From Mesomycoplasma ovipneumoniae (GTDB lineage Bacteria > Bacillota_I > Bacilli_A > Mycoplasmatales > Metamycoplasmataceae): a stretch of DNA of 64,000 bases. The stretch lies in NCBI RefSeq assembly GCF_024758565.1, contig NZ_CP079199.1, positions 983,501 through 1,047,500 on the forward strand. The letters run 5' to 3'. Positions 33,710 to 46,088 of this stretch are shown piece by piece (the stretch's first letter is position 1; every line of letters begins with the position of its first letter). The notes beneath the pieces were generated by a model that saw only the letters and a program-made list of their open reading frames with translations, had not been told where the DNA came from and did not search any database. A program made the position numbers and the translations under genes.

Positions 33710-34447
33710 ATGGCACGCAAGCTAGCAAAATTAAAAAATTTATTTATCTTTTCAACTCCCGTTGTTTTTTTAGTAGCAGCAAGTTGTAGCGTTAATCAAA
33801 CAAATGAAGGAGACAAACAAAAAACAACACAAGAAACGAGTGCGAAAATCGCCGACAAATTAGGACCAAGTGTAAGTTTTGATGTAAATGGTAATTATGT
33901 CTTTACTATTAAAAATGATAAATTCAAAAATGCAACAAGCGTAGTGGCCCATTTTGAAGGTGAAATTGATGGAGCTGATCCAACAAATAATCCTCCTAAA
34001 ATCACTCCAGAAGTTAATGGAATCATAAATAATTCAACCGTAATTTTTAACACAGCCGGAAAATTACAATACGACTATAAGTGATCGCTCAAAAAAATTC
34101 AAGTTGGCTCTGAAGAAATTTCGCAAGATCAATTCCCTGATGATTTAAAAGGTGACATTTGGTTTGAGAAAAAAATTGCGATAGTTAAACAAGATACTTC
34201 GCTTTGAATTGATCCTAAAACTCAACTTTTAAAAAATTGAATAAACACTGATGCAAATGTCGAGTTAAAAGCTGAATTTATGAAAGATGATCAGACAAAA
34301 GCGAGAAAAGTTGTGGATACCACTTTTAATACTTCGTTAAATAAATTTCAAGCTGCATTACAAGAGGGCTATAAATTTAATAGAATTTTAATTCAATCTA
34401 AAAATAACTCATTTGCAACAATAAGTTTACCTTATAAACCTTTTTAA
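33710..34447 (+). CDS. Lipoprotein, unknown
   Basis: 245 residues. Signal peptide with lipobox VAASC (Cys near residue 25), then a Thr/Lys/Gln-rich linker and a region that could be a beta-sandwich ('VSFDVNGNYVFTIKNDKF'). Promoter TATAAT at about 33675 and SD GAGAGGTG before the ATG. A terminator follows. No family recognised; surface exposure is inferred from the lipobox. Three Trp codons are TGA. Confidence 0.82.
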
Positions 34448-34470
34448 TATAATTTCTAAAATACAAAAAA

Positions 34471-34503
34471 AAGCAATTTCTTGAATGAAATTGCTTTTTT
34501 TTG
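34471..34503. terminator. Bidirectional intrinsic terminator
   Basis: Perfect 10-bp stem AAGCAATTTC / GAAATTGCTT with A-run on one side and T-run on the other. It serves the lipoprotein (plus) and trxA (minus) genes that converge here. Confidence 0.9.
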
Positions 34504-34534
34504 TATTAAAAATAACGAGGATTAAATTAAGATA

Positions 34535-34864
34535 TTAAATTAAATCAAAATGTTTTAATTCTGATTCTAATACATCAGCAGGAACATAACCCTCAAGACG
34601 ATGAACAAGTTTGTGATCTTTATAAAATAATGTTGTTGGAGTTCCTTGGATTTGGTTATCACGTGCAAATAAAATATTTTCACGCACGTTAGTTCTAATG
34701 ATAACTAGACCATTTACTCCATATTTATCATTCATTTGATCTATTGAAGGCTCATAAAGAACACAAGCTCCGCATCCAGGTTGGTGAAATACGAGAATTG
34801 CTGACTTACTTGTTTGAATTTTTTGATTAATGTCATCAGTTGAGTGAATATCAAAGATTGGCAT
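34535..34864 (-). CDS. trxA: Thioredoxin-like protein with CGAC active site
   Basis: 109 residues from ATG 34864 (SD AAGGAGAT). The thioredoxin fold is evident: 'ILVFHQPGCGACVLYEP' near residues 23-39 holds the CxxC pair and 'QGTPTTLFYKDHKLVHRLEG' the cis-Pro region. The usual WCGPC is here GCGAC, so the redox potential may differ. An upstream in-frame ATG (34912) is rejected because the strong SD favours the inner start. It lies 66 bp after proS on the same strand. Confidence 0.9.
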   Translation of the reverse strand: MPIFDIHSTDDINQKIQTSKSAILVFHQPGCGACVLYEPSIDQMNDKYGVNGLVIIRTNVRENILFARDNQIQGTPTTLFYKDHKLVHRLEGYVPADVLESELKHFDLI

Positions 34865-34930
34865 AATATCTCCTTTTTTTATAAATGATACCACATTATT
34901 GCTTTTTTGCAATATATAAAAAGAAAAAAA

Positions 34931-36370
34931 TTAATAAGACTTTGCAAATAAGACAAATCTAGTAGTTTTTTTGCCGCTAAATATTGAATTACCGCTTTGT
35001 GGTATGTTAAATATTGAATTTTTTGGCAAAATACAACGAGCTGTTGCGGTAGTTTCATCTTGTATTTGTTTCTCTTTTAATGAACTTTCATTAAAAGGAG
35101 CAATAACAAATTTCCCTTTTTGTATTTCTGCTTGAAGATCCTCATATGAAGTTACAAAAACTGTATTTTCAATTATGCGTGTTTTAGCTTTTTCAAACAG
35201 ATTTTTTTGAATTTCATCAAGAATTTTAGGGCATTTGTCTTTTAATTCATCAAGATTAAAATAAATTTTTTGGCGGTTATCACGCCGAACAAGGCAAATT
35301 TGATTTTTCTTTACATCATTTGGCCCAATTTCAATTCGAACTGGTGAGCCAGAAACTTCAGACTTATTTATTTTAAAGCCAATTTGGTCATCTGATTCAT
35401 CTACTTGATAGGTAATTTTTCTTTGTTTAAGAATTCTAGCTACTTTTTTTGAAAAAGCTTTTACTTCAGGATGTTTTTTTGCAAAAAATTCAAGAATATC
35501 TACCTTATAAGGGGCAATTTTTGGTGGCAAAACCAAACCACTATCATCGCTATGAACCATTACTAGAGCGCCAATTAGACGGGTTGAAATCCCTCAAGAT
35601 GTTTGATACGGTGTCTCAAATTCGTTTTTGTTATTTTTAAACTGAATTCCAAAATTTTTAGCAAAATTTTGGCCTAAAAAATGCGATGTGGCCGATTGAA
35701 GCGCGCGGAAATTTTGCATCATTGACTCGATAGTGTAAGTTGTAACAGCACCGGCAAATTTTTCGCGATTAGTTTTTTTACCAAATATTGTTGGTATAGC
35801 AAGATAATTTTCTAAAAAGTATTTATAATATTTAGCTATTTTTTTAGTAAAATTTTGAGCCTCTAATTTATCTGAATGAATTGTGTGACCTTCTTGCCAA
35901 AGAAATTCAGTATTTCGTAAAAATGGATTAGTAGTTTTTTCTCATCTTAAAACTTGAGTTCACTGATTTAATTTTAACGGTAAAATGTTATTTGAAGCAA
36001 TTTCATTTCGAAAATAATCAGCAAAAAGGAGCTCGCTAGTTGGTCTTATATAAATATTTTCGGATAGTTTTTTTTGGCCAACATGAGTAATTGTTAATAA
36101 TTCTGGCGCAAAACCTTTAATATGTTGTTTTTCTTTTTCTATAAAACTTTCAGGTATAAGAAGCGGAAAATAAACATTTTTTACACCTTGGGAAGCAAAA
36201 AATGCATCTACTATTTTAGTTATATTAGTTCAAATTGAATAACCAAAAGGTTTAAAGTAAAGCGTTCCTTTAATTGGACCGTAACTCATTAAATTCGCCT
36301 GAGTTATAACGTCAACATATCATTTTGCAAAATCTTCGCTACTTGGCGTTATCTTTTCGGGACGTTTCAT
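34931..36370 (-). CDS. proS: Prolyl-tRNA synthetase, short (archaeal/eukaryotic-like) form
   Basis: 479 residues, without the inserted editing domain of the long bacterial form. Class II motifs: '[11 protein letters not shown]' with '[33 protein letters not shown]' (motif 2, cut) and '[15 protein letters not shown]' (motif 3 region). The C-terminus ends in Tyr (FAKSY), as in ProS of this group. It charges tRNA-Pro. Downstream of the two tRNA genes on the same strand, with trxA behind it. Confidence 0.95.
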
Positions 36371-36405
36371 AAAATAAATAATTAAAAAAATGGTGAATTA
36401 ACATT

Positions 36406-36480
36406 TGGCTGCCCCAGTTAGATTCGAACTAACGAATGACGGTACCAAAAACCGTTGCCTTACCGCTTGGCTATGGGGCA
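36406..36480 (-). tRNA. tRNA-Gln (UUG)
   Basis: 75 nt with encoded CCA. 7-bp acceptor UGCCCCA/UGGGGCA, anticodon stem ACGGT/ACCGT, loop TTTTGGT giving UUG, and T-arm with GTTCGAATC. Discriminator G. Confidence 0.95.
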
Positions 36481-36483
36481 AAA

Positions 36484-36567
36484 TGGTGGGGGGTGAGGGA
36501 TTCGAACCCCCGAATCCGAAGAAAGTGGGTTACAGCCACCCGCATTTGGCCGCTCTGCAAACCCCCC
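36484..36567 (-). tRNA. tRNA-Tyr (GUA)
   Basis: 84 nt with encoded CCA and long variable arm (class II). Acceptor GGGGGG/CCCCCC, loop CTGTAAC giving GUA, T-arm GGTTCGAATCC. TATAAT at 36587-36592 is its promoter; tRNA-Gln follows 3 nt downstream, so the two are one transcript. Confidence 0.95.
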
Positions 36568-36644
36568 GGTGCATTGCAGCTTTTTAATTATAACATATTT
36601 TTTTTGATTTGATAATTTTTTTTAATTTTTTTTTTTTTTTTAGA

Positions 36645-38027
36645 CTAGCGATATTTGGCAACATCCTCAGTTACTATATGGAAAACATCATTTACTAGTT
36701 TTTCTTGCTCTTCAATTGGAAGATTTGGGTCTATTTTAATTTGTTTATAAGCAAAAATAAATGAAGGATGTAAAAAATTACCTAATGGACGTCCAATTTT
36801 GTACAATTCAATCCATTTATCTTTTAATTTTTTAGCAAGCCTTTCATCATCATGTCTTATTTTATATTCATTTGCCAATTTTTGATAAGTCAAAATTTTA
36901 AAAATAGCAAAGGTAAATCAAAAGTTTTTGACAAATTCAGACCACTTAATAAGGATAAAAAATCCTAGGCCAAAAAAGTAGCTTAGTGCTGGAAACCAAA
37001 AAACATAATATAAAATTTGACTATAAGGATTTAGTTGCGCTAAATTTTGACCAATTATTTCAGAATTAACATTTAAAACTATCAATTTATGACTAAAAAG
37101 CGGGCTAAGTAAAAACACTAATCTTACAATATAATTTAATAGTAAAAAAATCGAATCGGCAATATAATAAAAAATTAATTTTCTTGGCCTTTTGCGGTTT
37201 TTTAAATTATTAAAATAAACCAAAGTTTGAATAATTACTAAAAATAGAACAAATGATCCAACAAATGCTAAATACTGTCAGAATTGAAAATTACTAATTC
37301 CGGCAAAAAATAATCAAAAAATAAGCATTAACATCGAAACTAGCAAGGTTGAAATTGAATAATAAATTGACTTAGCAGTAAAAGAGATATTATTTCAAAG
37401 TTTTTCGACAGGATTTATTTTAGTTTTGGTTCTTTTTTCATGCTTTTGAAAAATATCTGAATTAAGCTGGTAAAAACTTGAAGTTCAAGCCGAATGCTTT
37501 TCACGATATTGCATTTTTTTATTTAAATCGCTAATTTCAGCTACAGATCTTGAATCAGACAGGAAGTAAAAAAACTGATTTTCATCATCATGCAAAAGTC
37601 ATGAAAAATTAATTTGGTTAGATTTTTTTGATTTTGTAACTTTTTGAAGTAAATTTTTTGACTCCTTTTTTTGCTCTTGGGTTGTTTCTAAATTTTGCTG
37701 TGATTTTAGATAATTAGGCTGATAACTAACGTATTTTTCCGATTGATGATCATATTGAGGGCTATTTTGGGCCTGAATTTCGATATCTTTTGGATCTACA
37801 AATTTCTGACTATCATCTCCTTGAAATGGATTAGTGGTGTTATTTTTTAAATCTTGACTATAATTGGGTTTTTGAAAATTACCATAATGTTGATATTTGC
37901 GATCACGGGAAGCAAAATTCGAATTATGAGATTTGTTAGTGCTGTAATTTTTTGAATTATAAAAATTAGACTGATTTTGGTCGTTTATTTTTTGATTATT
38001 TTTTTCTTGGTCGTGATTTTGATTCAT
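36645..38027 (-). CDS. Membrane protein with Asn/Gln-rich N-terminal domain
   Basis: 460 residues joined over TGA-Trp codons. Residues 1-140 are a soluble, low-complexity Asn/Gln/Lys-rich region with many Tyr, probably disordered. Then come about 100 mixed residues, four to five membrane helices (about 180-360) and a charged C-terminal domain of about 80 residues. No signal peptide. SD AGGAGAA precedes the ATG. No family recognised; an NQ-rich cytoplasmic tail could mediate self-association, as in some mycoplasma cytoskeletal proteins, but this is speculation. Confidence 0.75.
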
Positions 38028-38736
38028 TAAATTCTCCTGTGTAACTATTTAACCTATTTATTTTACAAATTTAATTTAAATCTAAAAAAGTTAATTTAAT
38101 ATTAGCACCTTTTTCAATTTCTTCATTAAATTTTACCAATTTATAACTAATATTAATTATTTTTTTCTATTTAATTAAATATGATAAAAAAACGCATGTT
38201 TTTAATGATTCGGTATTTTTATTATTATAAAAACTTGTATTAATAAAATTAGAAATTTTACAATACAAAACTCAGGCATCAAAAACAACACTAATTATAT
38301 AATATATAATAAGCAAAATAGTTAAGCTTAATTTTCTTCATTTGAATTCGGTAAAATTGCATTTTTTTGAAGAAACTGTAATTTAATTTAAATTTTTAAA
38401 AATAGATCATTATTTTAAAAATTTTTTCAAAATATCAATTTTTTTTAAGAATTAACCTCAATAACTGAAATAATTTCTAAAATCAACATAAAAATACCTT
38501 TTTTAACCCAAAAAAATGAACTTTTGATCATAAAAGTTCTATATTTTTAAATTTTTTGTTGATTTTAATAAAAATTACTCCCACTTCACTCCACTAATAA
38601 AATCCAAAAAATTTAAAAAATACCCCCTAAAATCTGTCATTTTTCTCAAATAAAAAACGAGAAATAAAAAAAATTAATTTTTTTTGCTTTGAAATGGGTT
38701 TTAGTGTATAATTGTGGTTGACAGTGGAGATAAAAA
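38028..38736 (+). promoter_or_regulatory. Long intergenic region with MraZ-type operators
   Basis: About 700 bp, very AT-rich, no gene found. Immediately before mraZ, AGTGT-N5-TGTGG-N5-AGTGG (38703-38727) gives three boxes with an exact 10-bp period that overlap the TATAAT (38708-38713 area). A second pair, AGTGG-N5-AGTGG on the opposite strand, is at 38581-38595. Such evenly spaced GTG(G/T) repeats are the known target of the MraZ repressor/activator. Confidence 0.6.
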
Positions 38737-39177
38737 ATGTTTGGAACTGTTTTCAGAATATTAGATGAAAAAAATAGAATTGTGCTACCTCCTGCTTTTC
38801 GTGATGAACTTGAAGGTGACTTCTATATTTCAGCTAATTTGGAAAAAATTCTCGAGATCAGAAGCCAAACCGAATTTGATATTATTGCCCAAAAAATTGG
38901 AAAAGCAAACTCATTAGATCCACGACTTCGTGATTTTGCAAGATATTTTTTTGGAAATACCGTCAAAGTTTCTGTCGATAAGCAAGGTAGATTTTTAATT
39001 CCCAAAAATTTACTTGACTTGGCCGCTGTCAAAAAAAGAATCTATTTATTAGGGGTTAATAACAAAATTGAAATTTGGCCTGAAGAAAGATACGATCAAT
39101 TTTTTGCAAAGTTTTCTGACAGTGATGTCACCGCTGATTTAGAAAAAGAATTGCTAAAATCGGGAGTTGAATTATAA
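38737..39177 (+). CDS. mraZ: Transcriptional regulator MraZ
   Basis: 146 residues with two AbrB-like repeats: '[17 protein letters not shown]' near residue 9 and '[17 protein letters not shown]' near 80, each with the R-x-x-(I/L)-P core. MraZ binds its own promoter as an oligomeric ring and regulates the dcw cluster. First gene of mraZ-rsmH-ftsZ. SD GGAG seven bases before the ATG coincides with the last operator box. Confidence 0.95.
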   Translation: MFGTVFRILDEKNRIVLPPAFRDELEGDFYISANLEKILEIRSQTEFDIIAQKIGKANSLDPRLRDFARYFFGNTVKVSVDKQGRFLIPKNLLDLAAVKKRIYLLGVNNKIEIWPEERYDQFFAKFSDSDVTADLEKELLKSGVEL

Positions 39178-39178
39178 A

Positions 39179-40069
39179 ATGCACATTCCAGTTTTGTTAG
39201 AAGAAGTTATCTTAGCTCTTGAAATTAATCCCGAAGGATTTTATGTTGATTTAACTTTAGGGCGTGGCGGACATTCCAAGGCGATTCTTGAAAAATTAAC
39301 AACGGGAAAACTGATTGTTTTTGATAAAGATATCCAAGCCATAGACGAAACTAAATCTAAATTAACTGCAATTAGTCAAAATGTTGATTTTATTTGTTCA
39401 GATTTTGTAAACTTTGATTATCACTTAGAAAAATTGGGAATTGATTATATAGATGGGTTTATTGTTGATTTAGGTGTTTCTTCACCTCAAATTGATAATC
39501 CTGAGCGTGGCTTTTCTTACTCTAAAGATGGCAATTTAGATATGAGAATGGACACAAGTCAATCTCTTGATGCTTCTTGAGTTTTAAATCAATATTCTGA
39601 AGAAAAACTAACTCAGATTTTTTACAAATACGGACAAGTAAAATTTGCGCGGCAAATTGCAAAAGCAATCATTGAAAATAGACCTTTGAAAACTACTTTT
39701 GATCTTACTAAAATTGTCAAAAAAGTTATTCCAGCACTGGCGTTATCTAAAAAAAACTTTGTCAAAAATGTTTTCCAGGCTGTGCGAATTGAAGTAAATA
39801 ATGAACTTGAATCTCTGCAAATGTTGTTAAAAAAGTTACCAAAATTCTTAAAGCACGGTTCAAAAGTTTTAATTATTAGCTTCCATTCGCTAGAGGATCG
39901 AATTGTCAAAGATGCATTTTTAAATTTAGTTAACAAGTCTAAGCAAGATTTTTTTAAAAAAGGTGATCCAGAATTCTCAACGAAAGTTTTTCGACCATCA
40001 CCAAAAGAAGTTTTGCTAAATCCAAGAGCAAAATCAGCTAAATTACGAGTTTTAATTAAAAATTCATAA
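39179..40069 (+). CDS. rsmH: 16S rRNA (cytosine(1402)-N4)-methyltransferase
   Basis: 296 residues. '[10 protein letters not shown]' start, SAM-binding '[19 protein letters not shown]', '[15 protein letters not shown]' and '[12 protein letters not shown]' are the RsmH/MraW hallmarks; '[12 protein letters not shown]' lies in the C-terminal half. It methylates N4 of C1402 in 16S rRNA. ATG 39179 has SD GGGAG inside the end of mraZ and overlaps its stop region. One TGA-Trp. Confidence 0.96.
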
Positions 40070-40102
40070 AAAAAGAAAAATTGAAAAATAGGTAAAAATA
40101 CT

Positions 40103-41083
40103 ATGGAAAGATGTAGTAAAATTATGCTAATGGGATTAGGTGATTTTGGATCTAAAATTGTTCAAAGTCTCAATTTAGATCAAGCTAACTTTCCAAAATT
40201 TTTTATAAATTCACGAGATGAATATTCTAATTTCAATTTTAGCGATCAAAATTCACTAATTCTTAGTCAATCAAATTTTGGATATGACTGGAAAAAAGCA
40301 AACCAAGCAGTGAAAGATAAAAGTTTAGAAATTCAATCTATTCTTGCTGGGGTCAAAATTCTCTTTTTGATTGTCGGATTAGGCGGATCAACTGGATCAG
40401 GAGCGGTTTTAGAAGTAGCTGAAATTGCTCAAAAAATGAATATAATTATAATAGTTTTAGCAACAAATCCTTCTGAAAATGAGTCAAAATTTAGACGCGA
40501 AACAAGTTTTGACGTGCTTCAAAATTTGAAAAAAATTGTTGATTCATTAATTTTAATTTCACCAGAAGAAATAAGTTCAACATTTCCGAGTCTTATAGTT
40601 GAAAATGTTCTTCAATTAATAGCAGTGACTATTCAAAAGAAAATTTCAATTCTAACAAAAGCTATTTGTCAACAAAATGCATTAATTCATGTTAACAGTT
40701 CAATCATCGAGTCAATTTTATCCAACAATAATTTTGTTTTTGTCGGATATGCAAGTGCAATTGGTTCAAATAGGGCAATAGTTGCAACTGAAAATGCCTT
40801 TAAAAACCATTTTGTCGAATTTGATCTCTCATCTTCCGAGGAAATGTTAATAACAATTAGTGCTAACAATTCAATTTTACAAACCGAAATTAACGATGTT
40901 CTTAACACAATTAGAAAAAATTTCAAACCAGACTTAAAATTTTCTTATGGCGTGTATACAAACACAAAATTAGATAAACAAATTGAAATTGGTATAATTG
41001 CAAGTCAGAAAAAGCATAGTTATGAAAGCAAAAAAGCAGCAAAATTAAATCTTGCCTTCGATAACAAATTTAGTATTTTCTAA
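40103..41083 (+). CDS. ftsZ: Divergent FtsZ
   Basis: 326 residues. The GTP-binding tubulin signature appears as 'GLGGSTGSGAVLE' near residues 92-104 (family GGGTGTG), preceded by 'VKILFLIVG'; the region around residue 220-260 has 'SNRAIVATENAF' in place of the usual 'ENRAxxAAxxAI'. FtsZ forms the division ring. The rest is strongly diverged and the long C-terminal tail that binds FtsA/ZipA is missing, as is ftsA next to it. Follows rsmH by 33 bp and ends at a strong terminator. Confidence 0.88.
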   Translation: MERCSKIMLMGLGDFGSKIVQSLNLDQANFPKFFINSRDEYSNFNFSDQNSLILSQSNFGYDWKKANQAVKDKSLEIQSILAGVKILFLIVGLGGSTGSGAVLEVAEIAQKMNIIIIVLATNPSENESKFRRETSFDVLQNLKKIVDSLILISPEEISSTFPSLIVENVLQLIAVTIQKKISILTKAICQQNALIHVNSSIIESILSNNNFVFVGYASAIGSNRAIVATENAFKNHFVEFDLSSSEEMLITISANNSILQTEINDVLNTIRKNFKPDLKFSYGVYTNTKLDKQIEIGIIASQKKHSYESKKAAKLNLAFDNKFSIF

Positions 41084-41120
41084 GCAAATTAGTTTTGATT
41101 TAACTTTTATTAAAGCTTAT

Positions 41121-41190
41121 AAAACACCTTTAAAAATTATAAAATTTTAGTACGCAAACAAAATTTTATAACAAAAAGGTGTTTTTGTAT
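41121..41190 (+). terminator. Bipartite terminator after ftsZ
   Basis: Outer stem AAAACACCTTT / AAAGGTGTTTT with an inner stem ATAAAATTTT / AAAATTTTAT, then a T-rich run. End of the mraZ-rsmH-ftsZ unit. Confidence 0.8.
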
Positions 41191-41284
41191 TATTTTTTTT
41201 AAAAAATTTTTTTTGTGGGCAAATCGACGGAAATATAGTATAATAATATTGTAGTTTTACTATTATTTTATCAACTCAATTATT

Positions 41285-42281
41285 ATGTCAAAATTCAATA
41301 AATATATATCTGACTATTTTCTTGATAGTCAAAAAATACTTGCAAAATTTAATCCGAAAAATATTGTTATTTTACAGTTTTTCCAACGTAGAGATTTTGC
41401 CGTTATTGGCGGAATGGATGAAGTTTTAAAATTTTTAGTAGATAATACTGATTATAAAAAATATAAAATTCGTTATTTACAAGATGGAACTCGTGTAAAA
41501 AAACGTGAAATAGTTCTTGAATTAGAGGGTCCTTTACATCTTTTTGGTCATGTTGAAGGAATTATTGATGGAATTTTAAGCCGCTCAACTTCAATAGCAA
41601 CAAATGCTTTTTTATGCAAAAAAGCAGCAAATGATAAAGAAATAATCTTTATGGCCGATCGTTCTGATCACTATTTGATGCACCAAATTGACGGAAAAGC
41701 AGCAAAAATAGGTGGTATTTCGATATTTAGCAATTTAGCTCAATCAGGAAAAAGTGCTACTAAAAATTTTGGCTCAATGCCTCACTCTTTAATTCAAAAT
41801 TTTGACGGTGATCTTATTAAAACTTCTCAAGCTTACCGTAAAATTTTCCCAGACCAACCACTGGTAGCATTAGTAGATTTTAACAACAATGTAATTGAAG
41901 AATCCTTAGCTGTTTTGGCTGAATTTGGTGAAAATTTAGCCGGAGTTAGAATTGATACTTCTTCAAATATTGCCGATCAAATGTTCGAAGATCCTAAAAA
42001 AGACGAATTTGGAATTAATGCAAAATTAATAAAAAAACTACGTGAAGAGCTAGATAAAAATAACGGTCAACACGTAAAAATTATCGCCTCATCAGGATTA
42101 AATCCTATGAAAATTAGAGAATTAGAAGAACAAAACGCCCCTGTAGATTTATACGGTGTTGGTGAATATATGCTTCAAATTCGAAATCATTTTAGCGCCG
42201 ATGCAACAGTGTTAAATGGCAAAAAATTAGCTAAATTTGGTCGTTTTTATCGTAAAAATCCAAAATTAATAACTTTTGAAT

Positions 42282-42292
<11 letters not shown>
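41285..42292 (+). CDS. pncB: Nicotinate phosphoribosyltransferase
   Basis: 335 residues. The Mollicutes-type NAPRTase: 'LEGPLHLFGHVEGIIDGILSRSTSIATNA' (by position near 78-106), 'FGSMPHSLIQNF' near residue 160 with the phosphorylatable His, and 'ALVDFNNNV' and 'IIASSGLNPMKI' in the barrel. It makes nicotinate mononucleotide for NAD. Promoter TATAAT at 41239-41244; no SD is visible in the short leader before the ATG. Overlaps the next gene by 11 bp. Confidence 0.9.
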
Positions 42293-44586
<2,294 letters not shown>

Positions 44587-44597
44587 TAACCAAATTT

Positions 44598-45446
44598 TCA
44601 GCGAAAATTATGTTTATCGTTTAAAAATTGAATTAATGGCACTATGTTTATCAAAAAAAGTGAATAAATTGGAAATGAAATTGTTGATTTTAAAATTATT
44701 GGTGTTAAATAAAAGAAAAAATATTCTTCAATAAGTCTATCTCTTCCGGTTCGATTCAAGAAACGATTATAATATTGCACAAATGCAAACGGATGCCATA
44801 ATCAACGAAAAACGACAAAGCAAAAACTAAGCACAAAAAGCGTTATTAAAGCATTTTTAAATTTCTGAGTCGGTTTTTTTCAATATAAAATTATTAGGAA
44901 TGTTGTAAATGCTAATAAAATAACTCCAAAAATCCCTATTAATAAAAGAACTAGATTTTTACTAAAAAACCTTCTTCAACCTTTTGCGACTTTTTGAATT
45001 TCAGACTCACTTGTAAAAAAATAAAAAATAAACACTGAAAAAGTTATTAGATAAGTTAAAATTAACATAAAAATTAATACTTTTTTATTTTTACTTGCAA
45101 AATTAAAAGCCAACGAGGAAAAAATTGCAACTAAAATCGGGATAATTCCATATTCTGGGGTTCAGAAAAAAATGCGACTTGTAAGCAAAAGTTTTCCAAA
45201 ATCAAATGTAAAAGCAACTATCGCGCCTTTGAACCAACTTAAAATTATTCCTATCAAAACGTAAAATGGAAGTTCAAATGCTAAGTTAAATCTACTTGGA
45301 AGACTAGTTTTAATTATAAAAGCAATAATTAAAAACATTGCCATTAAATATCCTGAAATTACGAGTTCAAAGCTTGTAAATCGAAATATTTTATGGTTCG
45401 CTCTAAAAAATTGTTTAATATTTGTTCTAAATGTTGTTAAATTCAT
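44598..45446 (-). CDS. Probable ECF transporter S component / membrane protein
   Basis: 282 residues with about six membrane helices. The N-terminal half ('ELVISGYLMAMFLIIAFI', then 'FELPFYVLIGIILSWFKGAIVAFTFDFGKLLL', cut) follows the pattern of vitamin S components, where a Gly-Ala/Gly-rich helix ending in a D-x-x-x-x-L segment sits in the middle. Such proteins bind a vitamin and work with the shared ECF module. The substrate is not predictable, and other membrane families are possible. Converges with metG with an 11-bp gap and no terminator. Confidence 0.5.
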
Positions 45447-45521
45447 TGTTTTAATGGTAAATTATAATAAAAATTTAGTATAAAATATTATAATTTAAAA
45501 ATAAAAAAAGGATTAAAAAAA

Positions 45522-46088
45522 ATGATAGAAAAAAACTCGTTTCAAGAACTTTATCCAGAAAGAATAATTAACATTCAAGCCTATAAATATAATGGCTTTT
45601 TGTATCGCCAATGATCAAATGCAAGAGTAATTTCAAATTCACTTACTCATGTTGTTGTTAGTTTAAATGGCAGCATTGTGAAAAAATACGGGACAAAATC
45701 ATGACGTTTTTCTGAACCGACTATTTTTGTTTTTCCAAAAAAAACAATGCATAATGCAATTATTACTTTTAAACCGGGTCAACATTTTAGTTATCATTAC
45801 TATATAAATTTAGCTTCAGATTTTATTTTTGAAGAAAATACTATCAAATTTGTTGATTTTGATATCGATATTAAAATTTATAATAAAAAAAGTTTTGATA
45901 TTGTTGATCGCGAAGAATTCCTTGAAAATAAGGAAATTATGAATTATCCTGCAAAATTAGAAGGAATACTTTCAAACGAAATTAGTAAAATATTTCTACT
46001 ATTTTTGCAAAAAAAATCATTCTTTAGTAACGAGTATCTTCAAGTTTTTATTGATCTGTGTCAACGGCAAAAATGTTGAGTGCGTTAG
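45522..46088 (+). CDS. DUF402/UPF0374 family nucleotide phosphatase-like protein
   Basis: 188 residues. It has the family phrases 'IVKKYGTKSWRFSEPTIFVF'-like start, 'FKPGQHFSYHYYINLASDF' (near residue 85) and 'IKFVDFDIDIKIY' (near 107). Members such as Ntdp hydrolyse nucleoside di- and triphosphates, using acidic residues of the 'DxD' strands. The last coding TGA (46077) is Trp and the real stop is TAG at 46086-46088. The 3' end overlaps the 3' end of rnc on the other strand by 41 bp. SD AAAGGA is 8-10 bases before the ATG. Confidence 0.8.
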
